Below, one piece after another: positions 8,334-16,824 of a stretch of DNA of 64,000 nucleotides. Within the stretch, counting starts at the first letter, position 1, and each line of letters starts with the position of its first letter. Both the position numbers and the translations under genes were made by a program. Source of the DNA: Aliiglaciecola lipolytica (lineage in GTDB: Bacteria; Pseudomonadota; Gammaproteobacteria; Enterobacterales; Alteromonadaceae). Under the pieces are notes generated by a model, which saw nothing but the letters and a program-made list of their open reading frames with translations, ran no database searches and was not told where the DNA came from. The stretch lies in NCBI RefSeq assembly GCF_018860635.1, contig NZ_JAHKPT010000035.1, positions 577,395 to 641,394 on the forward strand. Reading direction: 5' to 3'.

Positions 8334-9920
8334 TTAGTGGGCGCTAGCTGCGCCAACTTCTGCATCTGGAACATGGTGATTTATCCAGTGCAAATCATAT
8401 AAAACGTCTGTTAATTCCTGCAATCCAAAATAAGTCGCAGCCAATCCTACTAAGGTTAAGACAATCGTAAATGGGAATGCCATATAAACCATAGTACCGT
8501 AAGATAATCGCAATAACGGCGCGATGGCAGAGGTTAATAAGAATAAAAATGCAGCTTGTCCATTGGGGGTCGCAACACTGGGTAAATTCGTACCTGTGTT
8601 AATCGCAACGGCTAATAGATCAAATTGGTCACGGGTAATTTGGCCATTTTTTAATGCAGTGGTGACTTCGGTTATATATACCGAGCCAACAAACACATTG
8701 TCACTCACCATAGACAACAACCCATTGGCTAAGTAAAACATCACCATTTGTGTTTTACCCTCAAAGGTCAGAACATAGTTAATGACCGGCGTAAACAGAC
8801 CTTGATCTATGATTACCGCCACAACGCCAAAAAAGACACACAGCAGCGCAGTAAAAGGAAGCGCTTCTTCAAACGCCTTACCAATTGAATGCTCTTCAAT
8901 CACACCACACATGGTCGTCGCTAAAACGATGACCGAAAGACCAATTAATCCCACTTCTGCTAAATGCAGTGCAAGACCAATGATCAACCAAATACCAATT
9001 AATGCCTGAGTAAAAAGTCGAGCGGTATCTAACTTGGTGCGTTGTTTGTCCATTTGCGTGTTGTAATCACTTAATATGCCTCGCACAACAGGGGGCAACT
9101 TAGCGCCATATCCAAACCATCCAAACTTTTCCACTACATAAGCGGTAATCAGTCCCGAGAAGAACACCGGAATTGTCACAGGAGACATGCGCACAAAAAA
9201 CTCACCAAAGCCCCAAGATGCTTTTTCTGCAATGATTAAATTCTGCGGTTCACCAACCATAGTCATCACTCCACCTAAGGCAGTACCTATAGCTGCATGC
9301 ATCATTAGGTTGCGAAGAAAGGCGCGGAAATTCTCTAAATCATCGCGGCTTGGTTGGCCTATTTCGTCGTCACTTGAATGATCGTGATCATTGTTGAAAT
9401 CTTTTCCTGAGGCGACTTTATGGTAAATGCTGTAGAAGCCTAACCCCACAGCAATAATGACCGCGATAACTGTTAAGGCGTCTAAGAACGCCGACAAAAA
9501 CGCCGATGCGATAATAAAAGCTAACGATAACGCTCGTTTATTTTCTATTTTAATCAAGAGCTTAGTAAACAAATACAACAGCAAGTCTTTCATAAAATAA
9601 ATACCCGCAACCATAAATACCAGTAATAACACCACACTAATATTAACGGTTATCTCATGGTACATGTGGGAAGGCGATGTCATTCCAATGAAGAGGGCTT
9701 CGATCAGCAGTAACCCCCCTGGTTGTAATGGGTAGCATTTTAATGCCATTGCCAAGGTGAATATAAACTCCAGAACTAAAACCCAGCCAGCTATATAGGT
9801 ACTAACAAAGTAAAATAGAATTGGGTTTAAGATTAAAAATCCAACAATAACTTGTTTGTACCAATCAGGAGCATGGCCTAAAAAGTTTTTGTAAATGGCT
9901 TGAGTCATAGAAACTTGCAT
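8334..9920 (-). CDS. nhaB: Na+/H+ antiporter NhaB
   Basis: An inner membrane sodium/proton antiporter that exports Na+ and supports pH and salt homeostasis, apt for a marine cell. The 528-aa sequence is colinear with E. coli NhaB (513 aa), including [36 protein letters not shown] and [20 protein letters not shown]. About 10-12 transmembrane helices are present, with a charged loop near residues 170-200. ATG 9920 has AGGA seven bases upstream. It is divergent from fadR across 264 bp that hold a FadR-like operator, so the two genes may be co-regulated. Confidence 0.96.
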   Translation of the reverse strand: MQVSMTQAIYKNFLGHAPDWYKQVIVGFLILNPILFYFVSTYIAGWVLVLEFIFTLAMALKCYPLQPGGLLLIEALFIGMTSPSHMYHEITVNISVVLLLVFMVAGIYFMKDLLLYLFTKLLIKIENKRALSLAFIIASAFLSAFLDALTVIAVIIAVGLGFYSIYHKVASGKDFNNDHDHSSDDEIGQPSRDDLENFRAFLRNLMMHAAIGTALGGVMTMVGEPQNLIIAEKASWGFGEFFVRMSPVTIPVFFSGLITAYVVEKFGWFGYGAKLPPVVRGILSDYNTQMDKQRTKLDTARLFTQALIGIWLIIGLALHLAEVGLIGLSVIVLATTMCGVIEEHSIGKAFEEALPFTALLCVFFGVVAVIIDQGLFTPVINYVLTFEGKTQMVMFYLANGLLSMVSDNVFVGSVYITEVTTALKNGQITRDQFDLLAVAINTGTNLPSVATPNGQAAFLFLLTSAIAPLLRLSYGTMVYMAFPFTIVLTLVGLAATYFGLQELTDVLYDLHWINHHVPDAEVGAASAH

Positions 9921-10128
9921 ATGGGAATCCTTTTACTCATCGACTTTAAGTGCGATTGCATTTATTTATGTCTTCATTTTTAAAAGGTCAGGGCAATAAA
10001 TGCAAGGTAAATCTGTTGTTAATCAGTGAATTGATTCTATTTGAACAGATATTGTGCAGCTTTGCGACTGATAAAGTCTATTAAATATTTAACATGCTGT
10101 TAAACTTTCATTGTTCCATATAAAATTC

Positions 10129-10145
10129 ATCTGGTACAATCAGTT
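10129..10145. promoter_or_regulatory. FadR operator in the nhaB-fadR gap
   Basis: ATCTGGTACAATCAGTT matches the E. coli fadBA FadR box ATCTGGTACGACCAGAT at 14 of 17 positions. It lies about 40 bp before the fadR start, a position suited to autoregulation. It could also affect nhaB. Confidence 0.6.
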
Positions 10146-10184
10146 ATCAACATGACATTAAAACGATAATAAGAGAGCCGTTGC

Positions 10185-10895
10185 ATGATTTACAAGGCAC
10201 AAAGTCCAGCTGGATTTGCAGAAGAATATATTGTTGAGTCAATATGGAGTGGACGATTTCCGCCTGGGACGATCTTACCAGCAGAAAGAGAGTTGTCAGA
10301 ACTTATTGGTGTGACTCGCACAACGTTACGTGAAGTATTGCAAAGACTAGCTCGAGATGGCTGGCTGACAATTCAACATGGTAAACCGACTAAAGTAAAT
10401 AATTTTTGGGAAACCTCAGGTCTAAACATCCTTGAAACATTGGCTCGATTAGACCAAGACGGGATTTCTGAGTTAGTCGATCACTTATTAGCCGCGAGAA
10501 CAAATTTAAGCGCTGTGTTTATTCGTGGTGCAATTAAAAATGATGCACAGCGAGTTAAGGAAATCCTCAAAGGCTTCCCAGACATTCCTGAAGATGGTGC
10601 CGCATTTGCTTTGTATGACTATCGCATTAATCACGACATGGCGTTTGCCTCTGGTAATAAAGTATATGTGTTAATGATGAATGGTTTTAGAGGTCTATAC
10701 TCGCGAATTGGAGGCTACTATTTTTCTTGTCCCAAATCCCGAGAGTTATCTCGCAACTATTATCAAAAGTTGATGGAGTTGGCCGATACTGGTGATTTTG
10801 CAGGAGTTGCTTCTGTCGTTCGTGAGTATGGTATCGAGTCTGGCAAAATTTGGCATGAAATTCGTGCTGAAATGCCCAATGACTTAGTCGATTAA
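10185..10895 (+). CDS. fadR: Fatty acid metabolism regulator FadR
   Basis: A GntR-family regulator that represses fatty acid degradation and activates unsaturated fatty acid synthesis; long-chain acyl-CoA releases it from DNA. The winged-helix part (residues 1-75) is almost identical to that of E. coli FadR, including [20 protein letters not shown] and the wing motif [16 protein letters not shown], so the operator should be very similar. The C-terminal helical acyl-CoA domain (about 80-230) keeps [12 protein letters not shown] and [10 protein letters not shown]. Length 236 aa fits (E. coli 239). Ribosome binding site AAGAGAG precedes the ATG. Targets in this window may include fadD and fadR itself. 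Confidence 0.96.
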   Translation: MIYKAQSPAGFAEEYIVESIWSGRFPPGTILPAERELSELIGVTRTTLREVLQRLARDGWLTIQHGKPTKVNNFWETSGLNILETLARLDQDGISELVDHLLAARTNLSAVFIRGAIKNDAQRVKEILKGFPDIPEDGAAFALYDYRINHDMAFASGNKVYVLMMNGFRGLYSRIGGYYFSCPKSRELSRNYYQKLMELADTGDFAGVASVVREYGIESGKIWHEIRAEMPNDLVD

Positions 10896-11030
10896 ATCAA
10901 TTTTTTTGTAACCTCTGTTATTAGACATTCAAATCACCGCGTTATCTAGTTGGCAAAAGTTTGCATAAAATGTAAACCTTTATGACTTCACTTGGTAATT
11001 TAAAAACACCATAAATCAATGCTTTGCATT

Positions 11031-11067
11031 AAAGTCCTAAATTAATTTTTATTATTTTAGGACTTTA
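11031..11067 (+). promoter_or_regulatory. Hairpin in the leader of the first phasin gene
   Basis: AAAGTCCTAAA (11031-11041) and TTTAGGACTTT (11056-11066) are exact inverted repeats around a 14-nt AT loop, 64 bp before the phasin start. No T-run follows the stem. It may end fadR transcription, protect the phasin mRNA 5' end, or be a dyad operator. Confidence 0.5.
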
Positions 11068-11129
11068 GTATGCGCTTTCTAATTTAGATCGTTAATCTTG
11101 TTCACAGTCAACAAATCGAGGAAATAATC

Positions 11130-11483
11130 ATGACTAAATTAGACGCAATCAAAAGTAAAGTTTCAGACGCTGAAGATTTTGCACGTAAAATCTGGTTAGC
11201 TGGTTTAGGTGCTTACGGTAAGAGTTTCGATGAAGCTCAAGGTCAATATGAGAAGTTGACATCTGAAGCAGGTAAAGTATTTGAAGAGTTAGTTGAAAAA
11301 GGTGAAGTTTTAGAAACTGAAGCTAAAGCTAAAATCAAAGCTAAAACTAATGTTGAAGAACGTGTAACTGAAGTTCGTAAAAAACTAGGTTTAGATTCTT
11401 CAAGTTCAGAAGACAAAGTAGAAGAACTTTCTGCAAAAATTGATGCATTAACTGACGCTGTTGCAAAATTAGCTGCTAAGTAA
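11130..11483 (+). CDS. Phasin family protein (PhaI/PhaF-type)
   Basis: A 117-aa granule-associated protein. The phasin core KSKVSDAEDFARKIWLAGLGAYG is diagnostic, followed by amphipathic helices with Glu/Lys alternation (residues 35-115) and a leucine-heptad-like end (VEELSAKIDALTDAVAKLA) that may form a coiled coil. Phasins coat polyhydroxyalkanoate granules and, in some bacteria, neutral lipid droplets. GAGGAAA lies seven bases before the ATG. Very regular, A/T-ending codons suggest high expression. It is followed by a second phasin after a long inverted repeat. No PHA synthase is in the window, so the polymer itself is not proven here. Confidence 0.9.
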   Translation: MTKLDAIKSKVSDAEDFARKIWLAGLGAYGKSFDEAQGQYEKLTSEAGKVFEELVEKGEVLETEAKAKIKAKTNVEERVTEVRKKLGLDSSSSEDKVEELSAKIDALTDAVAKLAAK

Positions 11484-11492
11484 TGTTATCAA

Positions 11493-11539
11493 GTTCAGGA
11501 TTGTCTGTAGGCCTTAATTAAGGTCTACAGTACCTGAAC
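11493..11539 (+). repeat. 47-bp interrupted inverted repeat between the phasin genes
   Basis: Outer arms GTTCAGG (11493-11499) and CCTGAAC (11533-11539) surround inner arms CTGTAGGCCTTAA (11505-11517) and TTAAGGTCTACAG (11518-11530), which pair with one G-T wobble. No T-tract follows. It could be an mRNA processing or stabilising hairpin that separates levels of the two phasins. Confidence 0.6.
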
Positions 11540-11578
11540 ACTTTATATATGTACTTGGATAATTAAGTCGGGGGAGTT

Positions 11579-12151
11579 ATGAAAGCGATAAAATCTGTTG
11601 AAGAAACTGGGCGTAAATCCTGGTTAGCTAGTGTTGGCGCATATGGGGAAAGTTTAAATAAATCCACAGATGCACTGGACAAACTCTATACAGACGGCAA
11701 TGCTTTAGTACAGGACCTGATTATACGCGGTGAATCGGTAGAAGCGGAAATCAAAGCTAAACTAGAACACAGCCCAATATTTAAGGGGAAGTCGATGTTA
11801 AAAAGCAAAATTGATATGTTCAAGGCGAAATTGGGCATGCAAAGTCATAGTCGCGAAATTCAACTAGAAATACTCTCTAACAAAGTTGATAACCTAATTG
11901 ATGTTGTCGCAAAACTTGCTCAGAAAAAAGCAGCTGAACAAAGTGCTGCAAAATCAACGGCAACACCTGCTGCTAAAGCGAGCACTAAGACAACTGCCGC
12001 TAAAACTGCTACTACACGTAAACCTGCCGTTAAAAAGACTGCTAGTGCTAAACCTGCCTCAGATGCAGCTAAAACGCCAGCAAAGACAACGTCAACGACG
12101 ACAAGAACTCGTAAACCAGCAGCTAAAAAGCCGGCTGCAGATAAAGAATAG
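11579..12151 (+). CDS. Phasin with histone-like Lys/Ala/Pro C-terminal tail
   Basis: The first 120 residues are a phasin domain related to the preceding gene (TGRKSWLASVGAYGESLNK, then VDNLIDVVAKLAQKKA). Residues 120-190 are a basic, low-complexity tail with repeated AAK, TAAKT and RKPAAKKPA units, like the tails of PhaF and histone H1. In Pseudomonas PhaF such a tail binds DNA and ties granules to the nucleoid; the same role is inferred here. GGGGGAG lies unusually close (two bases) to the ATG. It is probably co-transcribed with the upstream phasin, with the intervening hairpin setting the ratio. Confidence 0.85.
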   Translation: MKAIKSVEETGRKSWLASVGAYGESLNKSTDALDKLYTDGNALVQDLIIRGESVEAEIKAKLEHSPIFKGKSMLKSKIDMFKAKLGMQSHSREIQLEILSNKVDNLIDVVAKLAQKKAAEQSAAKSTATPAAKASTKTTAAKTATTRKPAVKKTASAKPASDAAKTPAKTTSTTTRTRKPAAKKPAADKE

Positions 12152-12562
12152 TAGAATAACTACTCGGTCTTGATGACCATCAATCTATAACGCCAGATTA
12201 TAACAAACTTGCGACAAGTTGAGATGAGTTGGCGTTGTGGTGATTTGCACTGGGTCTTACACACTGCTCAGTTGAATTTGATGTCTTTGTATAGGACATA
12301 CGCGTTGTATAAGCGGCATTGTCTTTACCACCAAAGCTGACTAGTGGCTTTTTAAAGAAGTGCTGACGACATGTTGTACTTAAGCGCATTTTCTCGCTTT
12401 CTTGTTACTCATTCCACATACAAATGCATTTGCGATTAAACACCTATGCTGTTTGCAACAGAATTTACTTGGCACAAATGAGAGTTCAAATGTGCCAAAT
12501 TTTTACATTCTTTCAGCCATAATCCGCGAACAACTGTTTTGTTCTTCCTTCTACCACTGTGT
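12152..12562. other. 411-bp region without a clear gene, with two hairpins
   Basis: Between the phasin and the convergent patatin gene I see no convincing coding sequence. Features are a small stem GGTC-TTGAT-GACC (12166-12178), a stem CTGTT-TGC-AACAG (12447-12459) and a terminator-like stem TTGGCACA / TGTGCCAA (12470-12499) followed by ATTTTT on the plus strand. A 63-codon minus-strand frame (12198-12389) is possible but has no family resemblance. A small RNA ending at the last hairpin would fit. Confidence 0.35.
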
Positions 12563-14050
12563 TTACGCCGATTTAGAGTTGTTGACTAAGCTCAATCCAT
12601 TGTGTTGAGTCAATACTCGTTCTTCTCTGGCTTTAAGCAACTTCAAGTATTTCCCGAATGTTTTGCTAATTTGGGTATCACGTTTGATCCGATCTATTTG
12701 TGGCCAGGTTGCTCTTTCTGCACTTGAAATTAGTTTTTCAATACTGCGTAACGACGGATTGGCTAAGATATGTTTTAAACTTGCGAATCCTCGTTTAGGT
12801 AAAATATTGATATCACCTACATACTGCTGATCTATGATTGAACGCAACTTGTGTATTCCCAGTTTTGCGCCTTTATGAGAAGTCATACCTTCTAAAACAT
12901 CAAATGCGTAAATACTATTCAATTTGGTAATGTTAGCTAAGTGGCGCCAAGTTAAGGCTCCTATTCCTCGACTATCTTTTTTGTCCCGAGATAAAAAAGG
13001 TACGGCTAAGGGATTAGTTTGACTAACAATACTATGGTTTACCCCATATAAGCGGGCGAGTTGTTTAAATGGCATGTCAGCCATCAATGAGCCATCTGCA
13101 AAACGTCGGTTAGGTATGTATGGAACAATCTTGCCATCTGCTTGTTTCGCTTTTAATTGCACTGGACTAAATACCAATGGAATGGCACATGATGCTCTAA
13201 CCGCTTGGGTAATAATTGCGTTAGGTGACGTTTTAGCATTGAGCAAACGTGAATACTGGTGCAAATCAGATGGCGACACGGTAACAGTCACATGTCGTCC
13301 AGTTTTCTTGAAAGCTTCTTCAAATGTCATCAAATCAAAGAGTTCAATGAATGCATTTTCTAAGTTGGTGCTATCCATTAAACTATTTTGACCAAAACCT
13401 TGCCAAATTCTCCAATTACTAAAATTTTCGTAGATATTTTGTGGCTCTAAGGCGACTTTGAGTTCTTCGTTGGTACGGGTGGCAATAAGACTTGCGATGA
13501 TAGATCCGGCGCTAGCGCCTGAAATTACATCTGGCAGCAAGTCATGCTCAGTAAGTGATTTAACGACACCACCATGAAAAAATCCAAGCCCAGCACCGCC
13601 GCTTAACATCAAGCAACTTTTGCCAAAGGCATGGGCTGTTTCATCAAAAAATGACAATTTTTCGTAAAAGTCGATTTCAGACTCGTTTGCATGGTATATA
13701 AAATCTAATGACTCACATACTTGATCGATAAATTCTTGAATTAAATACTTGGTACCTATTTTACTGTGGTTTTTCATCGCAGGATTAGCAATATTGCCTA
13801 AATTGCCATGAATACCTTCGTGTAAAATGGACATCAAGCCTAATGCATCACCACGAGAACGCGCCAACTTAATTCGTTGAACCCGTTTACGAATTAGACG
13901 ATAGTCATATTCCTTACAGGTATCCTTTGCCTTCCATTCTTCCGCGCCAGACAATTCATCATGTTCTTGGCAAGCTTCCTTATATTCTTCATAACTATCT
14001 GCATGATTAATTGCAGCTTCTAAATCAGTAAGCGAATTACGGTACGCCAT
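12563..14050 (-). CDS. Patatin-like phospholipase with DUF3336 domain
   Basis: A 495-aa lipid acyl hydrolase. The N-terminal 135 residues form the DUF3336 helical domain found in fungal and bacterial triacylglycerol lipases (TGL3/4/5-like). The patatin domain starts at residue 148 with the oxyanion hole SGGAGLG; the nucleophile is Ser180 in GASAGS and the catalytic Asp is 319 in DGS, giving the Ser-Asp dyad. ATG 14050 is preferred because AGGTGG lies five bases before it; the GTG nine bases upstream overlaps that site. In a region with phasins and a wax ester synthase/DGAT it is a good candidate for mobilising stored neutral lipid, though phospholipase activity is equally possible. Confidence 0.9.
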   Translation of the reverse strand: MAYRNSLTDLEAAINHADSYEEYKEACQEHDELSGAEEWKAKDTCKEYDYRLIRKRVQRIKLARSRGDALGLMSILHEGIHGNLGNIANPAMKNHSKIGTKYLIQEFIDQVCESLDFIYHANESEIDFYEKLSFFDETAHAFGKSCLMLSGGAGLGFFHGGVVKSLTEHDLLPDVISGASAGSIIASLIATRTNEELKVALEPQNIYENFSNWRIWQGFGQNSLMDSTNLENAFIELFDLMTFEEAFKKTGRHVTVTVSPSDLHQYSRLLNAKTSPNAIITQAVRASCAIPLVFSPVQLKAKQADGKIVPYIPNRRFADGSLMADMPFKQLARLYGVNHSIVSQTNPLAVPFLSRDKKDSRGIGALTWRHLANITKLNSIYAFDVLEGMTSHKGAKLGIHKLRSIIDQQYVGDINILPKRGFASLKHILANPSLRSIEKLISSAERATWPQIDRIKRDTQISKTFGKYLKLLKAREERVLTQHNGLSLVNNSKSA

Positions 14051-14501
14051 TTGGACCACCTAGTTTAATTAAATACAACTTTTAAACATAAGGGTCTGTA
14101 AATTCGTTCAATTCAAACCCTAATTTTCGAATCTTTAACACCACGCTATTGTTGCTAAACGTTAACATTAGTATTACTAAACGCTAACACTATGGTTAAC
14201 CAATTAATAGTATCCTTTAGTGTGAGATTATTAATAACTTAAGTTTTTAGAAAGTGCTACCCAATTTAGTAGAATTGGGCGTTTCAACTATTTTACAAAG
14301 AGATTTTGTTTGAGAATGTATAATTTGCTGTCAATGGCACAAATTTGATTGACCATTGTAATCGCAAAGTTTAGCCTGATGGAGTAGGGTAGTAAGCCCG
14401 TTACTTAGCTGTGACTATTAATTTGCTTTTTTGTAGAGTGAGTTCACGGATTAAATTGTTATTTATTCCTTTTTAATAAATTAAAGGCATCCACGCCACT
14501 T
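14051..14501. promoter_or_regulatory. Divergent promoter region, patatin and DUF445 genes
   Basis: The 451 bp contain direct repeats CTAAACGTTAACA (14155-14167) and CTAAACGCTAACA (14177-14189), 22 bp apart start to start (two helical turns). Between them lies a small dyad TTAGT-ATT-ACTAA (14168-14180), and GGTTAACC (14194-14201) follows. Such helically phased repeats suggest a regulator binding site upstream of the patatin gene. I see no gene in the rest. Confidence 0.4.
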
Positions 14502-15704
14502 ATGCAATGGATTTTAGAAAATTACTTGCTGTTGTTGATTCCTATTACCAGCGGGATTGTTGGTTGGGCAACTAACTTTCTAGCAGTCAAAATGATGTTT
14601 TATCCAATAGAATTTATTGGTATCCGTCCGTTTTTCGGCTGGCAGGGACTCATTCCTATGAAACGCCAGGAAATGGCTGAAATTGAAGTGGAACTGGTTT
14701 TAGGCAAGTTGCTCAGTGTGCAGGAACTTGCAGGAAGAATTGAGGCTGACAAAATGACAGCCTCTATACAACGCCGACTTAAACAAGTTTTGCGCAAAGT
14801 GATTAATCAAGTGATGCAGGAGTCTGCTCCTCAAATATGGGCATCCATGCCTGTACAAGCCAAAAATTTGGTTTACAAGCGCGTTGAAGCTGACATTCCT
14901 AATATGGTCACTAAAATGATCGATGATTTCCAACATAATGTGGAAGAAATTCTCGATATCAAAGAGTTAGTGGTGAGTCATTTAGTCAATGAACCTGAAC
15001 TAATCAACGAAATATTTCTTAAATCTGGTGAAAAAGAATTTCCATTTATTGAACGTTCAGGGCTCTATTTCGGTTTCTTATTCGGATTACCCACTATGGC
15101 CTTCTGGTATTGGTTTCAGAGTTGGTGGATATTACCTTTGGGCGGCTTGATTGTGGGTTATGCAACCAATTGGATCGCAATTAAGATAATATTCGAGCCT
15201 AAACAACCAATTCGGTTATTTGGAATCACATTCCAAGGAATGTTTTTAAAACGTCAAAAAGAAGTCTCAGAAGTTTACTCTGAAATTATTGAAAAAAAGC
15301 TTATTAATTCGAAAAATATTACAGAAATTGTGCTCCATGGTTCGGGATCAGAGCAGTTACTCGAACTGATAGAATTACATGTAAACGATGCTATTGAACG
15401 ATATGTTGCTATTGCCCAACCTTATTTTGCGTTGGGTGTTGGCTCTAAGCAGTATTACCGAATGAAAGCGTTAGCTGTGCAGTTGATTTTTGACAGTTCT
15501 GATAAATATTTACAGTACGCCTATGAATATGCCAATGATGCACTGAGAGTTGGCGATGATCTATGCGCTAGAATGCAATTGTTAACCCCAGAAGAGTTCG
15601 AAGGTGTATTGCGTCCTGCTTACCAAGCAGACGAATGGAAATTAATTGTGGTTGGTGCTGTGCTGGGTATGATTGCCGGATTTATGCAACTTTACTTAAT
15701 TTAA
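14502..15704 (+). CDS. DUF445 family membrane protein
   Basis: A 400-aa member of the DUF445 (YheB-type) family of unknown function. The N-terminal membrane segment contains the family motif GWATNFLAVKMMFYP, repeated in a second half as GYATNWIAIKIIFEP near residue 222, so the protein has an internal duplication. Each copy is followed by a basic GLIPMKRQEMA or GMFLKRQKEVS loop and a long helical stretch. A C-terminal membrane helix (about 380-399) ends the protein. It is convergent with the parA-like gene, 18 bp apart. In other bacteria the family is linked to envelope and sporulation functions, but the role here is unknown. Confidence 0.85.
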   Translation: MQWILENYLLLLIPITSGIVGWATNFLAVKMMFYPIEFIGIRPFFGWQGLIPMKRQEMAEIEVELVLGKLLSVQELAGRIEADKMTASIQRRLKQVLRKVINQVMQESAPQIWASMPVQAKNLVYKRVEADIPNMVTKMIDDFQHNVEEILDIKELVVSHLVNEPELINEIFLKSGEKEFPFIERSGLYFGFLFGLPTMAFWYWFQSWWILPLGGLIVGYATNWIAIKIIFEPKQPIRLFGITFQGMFLKRQKEVSEVYSEIIEKKLINSKNITEIVLHGSGSEQLLELIELHVNDAIERYVAIAQPYFALGVGSKQYYRMKALAVQLIFDSSDKYLQYAYEYANDALRVGDDLCARMQLLTPEEFEGVLRPAYQADEWKLIVVGAVLGMIAGFMQLYLI

Positions 15705-15722
15705 TACAGATTCCGATTCTAC

Positions 15723-16493
15723 TTATTTGGTCTTTTCGATTAATTCAAATATACCTACCAGAGATAGGGTTAGCTTGTGTTTTGGGGCCATTTCTATAAG
15801 TGGGGACTTAGCCTGATGAGATTCGCGCATTTTAACTGATTGGGAAACGTACTCAGCTAAGACTGGATAATTTTCTTCGATTAATTCATTGATGATTTGT
15901 TTTGGCAGATTGGCGTTACTCATAAACTGGTTGGCAATAATACCTTCGATTTCTAAATCAGGGTTATGATCTTCTCTTATTTCGGCGATTTTTTGCTGCA
16001 AACTGTACAAGCCTTGTCTGGCAAAATCATCACAATCTATAGGTATCAAGCAGCGGGATGCGGCAATGAGAGCTGATAGACTATAGAAGTTAAGCGCGGG
16101 CGCGGTATCAATGTAGATGCGATCATACTCAGTGCTAAGCGTTTCTAGTGCTTCTTTTAACTTATAGATTTTATGCCTACTGTCTAATTCACTTTCTAAT
16201 TCCGACAAACGTGCTGAACCGGCAATAATGTCCAAGTTTGTTACTTTTGTTGGCTGACAAAATTCCTTCGCTGGTTTGCGGTGCAAATGAAATGTAATGG
16301 TTTGTTCAAATAGATTGGCAATAGTGCAATCATCGTCTTTTTTAATGGCGTCTAGATAGGCTGTACTGTTACATTGGGTATCTAAATCTACCAATAAGGT
16401 TTTAAAACCGTGGTGAGCTGAAATGGCCGCTAGATTGACGGTTAAACTGGATTTGCCTACTCCACCTTTTTTATTAAATAGCACTCTTATCAA
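15723..16493 (-). CDS. Orphan ParA-type ATPase
   Basis: A 256-aa P-loop ATPase of the ParA/MinD superfamily. The deviant Walker A motif KGGVGKSS has signature Lys9 and catalytic Lys14; VDLDTQ (residues 35-40) is the A' motif, and IYIDTAPALNF near residue 125 is Walker B. There is no N-terminal helix-turn-helix, so it is like the small chromosomal or cargo-positioning ParAs. No parB, parS-like repeat cluster or replication gene is adjacent, so plasmid or chromosome partition is unlikely from context. Neighbours are lipid storage genes. It may position an intracellular cargo on the nucleoid; which cargo is not shown by sequence. Confidence 0.85.
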   Translation of the reverse strand: MIRVLFNKKGGVGKSSLTVNLAAISAHHGFKTLLVDLDTQCNSTAYLDAIKKDDDCTIANLFEQTITFHLHRKPAKEFCQPTKVTNLDIIAGSARLSELESELDSRHKIYKLKEALETLSTEYDRIYIDTAPALNFYSLSALIAASRCLIPIDCDDFARQGLYSLQQKIAEIREDHNPDLEIEGIIANQFMSNANLPKQIINELIEENYPVLAEYVSQSVKMRESHQAKSPLIEMAPKHKLTLSLVGIFELIEKTK

Positions 16494-16824
16494 TGGGATT
16501 GCCTCTGGATTTGGATTGGCGAAACAGGAACCATTTTCGCTCTACTATATTATTGAACTGCGCAATTACCAGTCTTGATATTTGCTATGCTGTGGATAAA
16601 TAATAATATTAATGACCAGAAAGTAAACATAATTTACCGAAAGCATGATACAAATAAATAAAGCGTTATTTCATTCGTAGCTCTTGTATGTTCACAACGG
16701 GTTATGAAATGATGGGTATTATTAATTTTGTCATATTTTTATACGCTACCGCATATCCTAGCGTAATTTAATTATCGTATTGGCAAGAAAGAGTAAATCG
16801 TTCGACTAACTTTGGTTGATCACT
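16494..16824. promoter_or_regulatory. Divergent parA/tetR region with a TetR-type dyad
   Basis: The 331 bp are AT-rich with no gene. TACGCTA (16742-16748) and TAGCGTA (16759-16765) are exact inverted repeats with a 10-bp spacer, 59 bp before the TetR gene. This is a plausible site for its autoregulation and for control of the wax ester synthase gene behind it. Confidence 0.45.

Noticed and set aside
12198-12389. 63-codon minus-strand frame after the phasin gene
   Set aside because: No family resemblance and only a weak ribosome binding site; kept only as a remark in the gap entry.
12402-12608. 68-codon plus-strand frame overlapping the patatin 3' end
   Set aside because: Cys/Leu-rich shadow composition, crosses the hairpins, overlaps a real gene.
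15723-16493. ParA as a sign of an integrated plasmid or mobile element
   Set aside because: No parB, replication, integrase or transfer genes nearby and composition like the neighbours.
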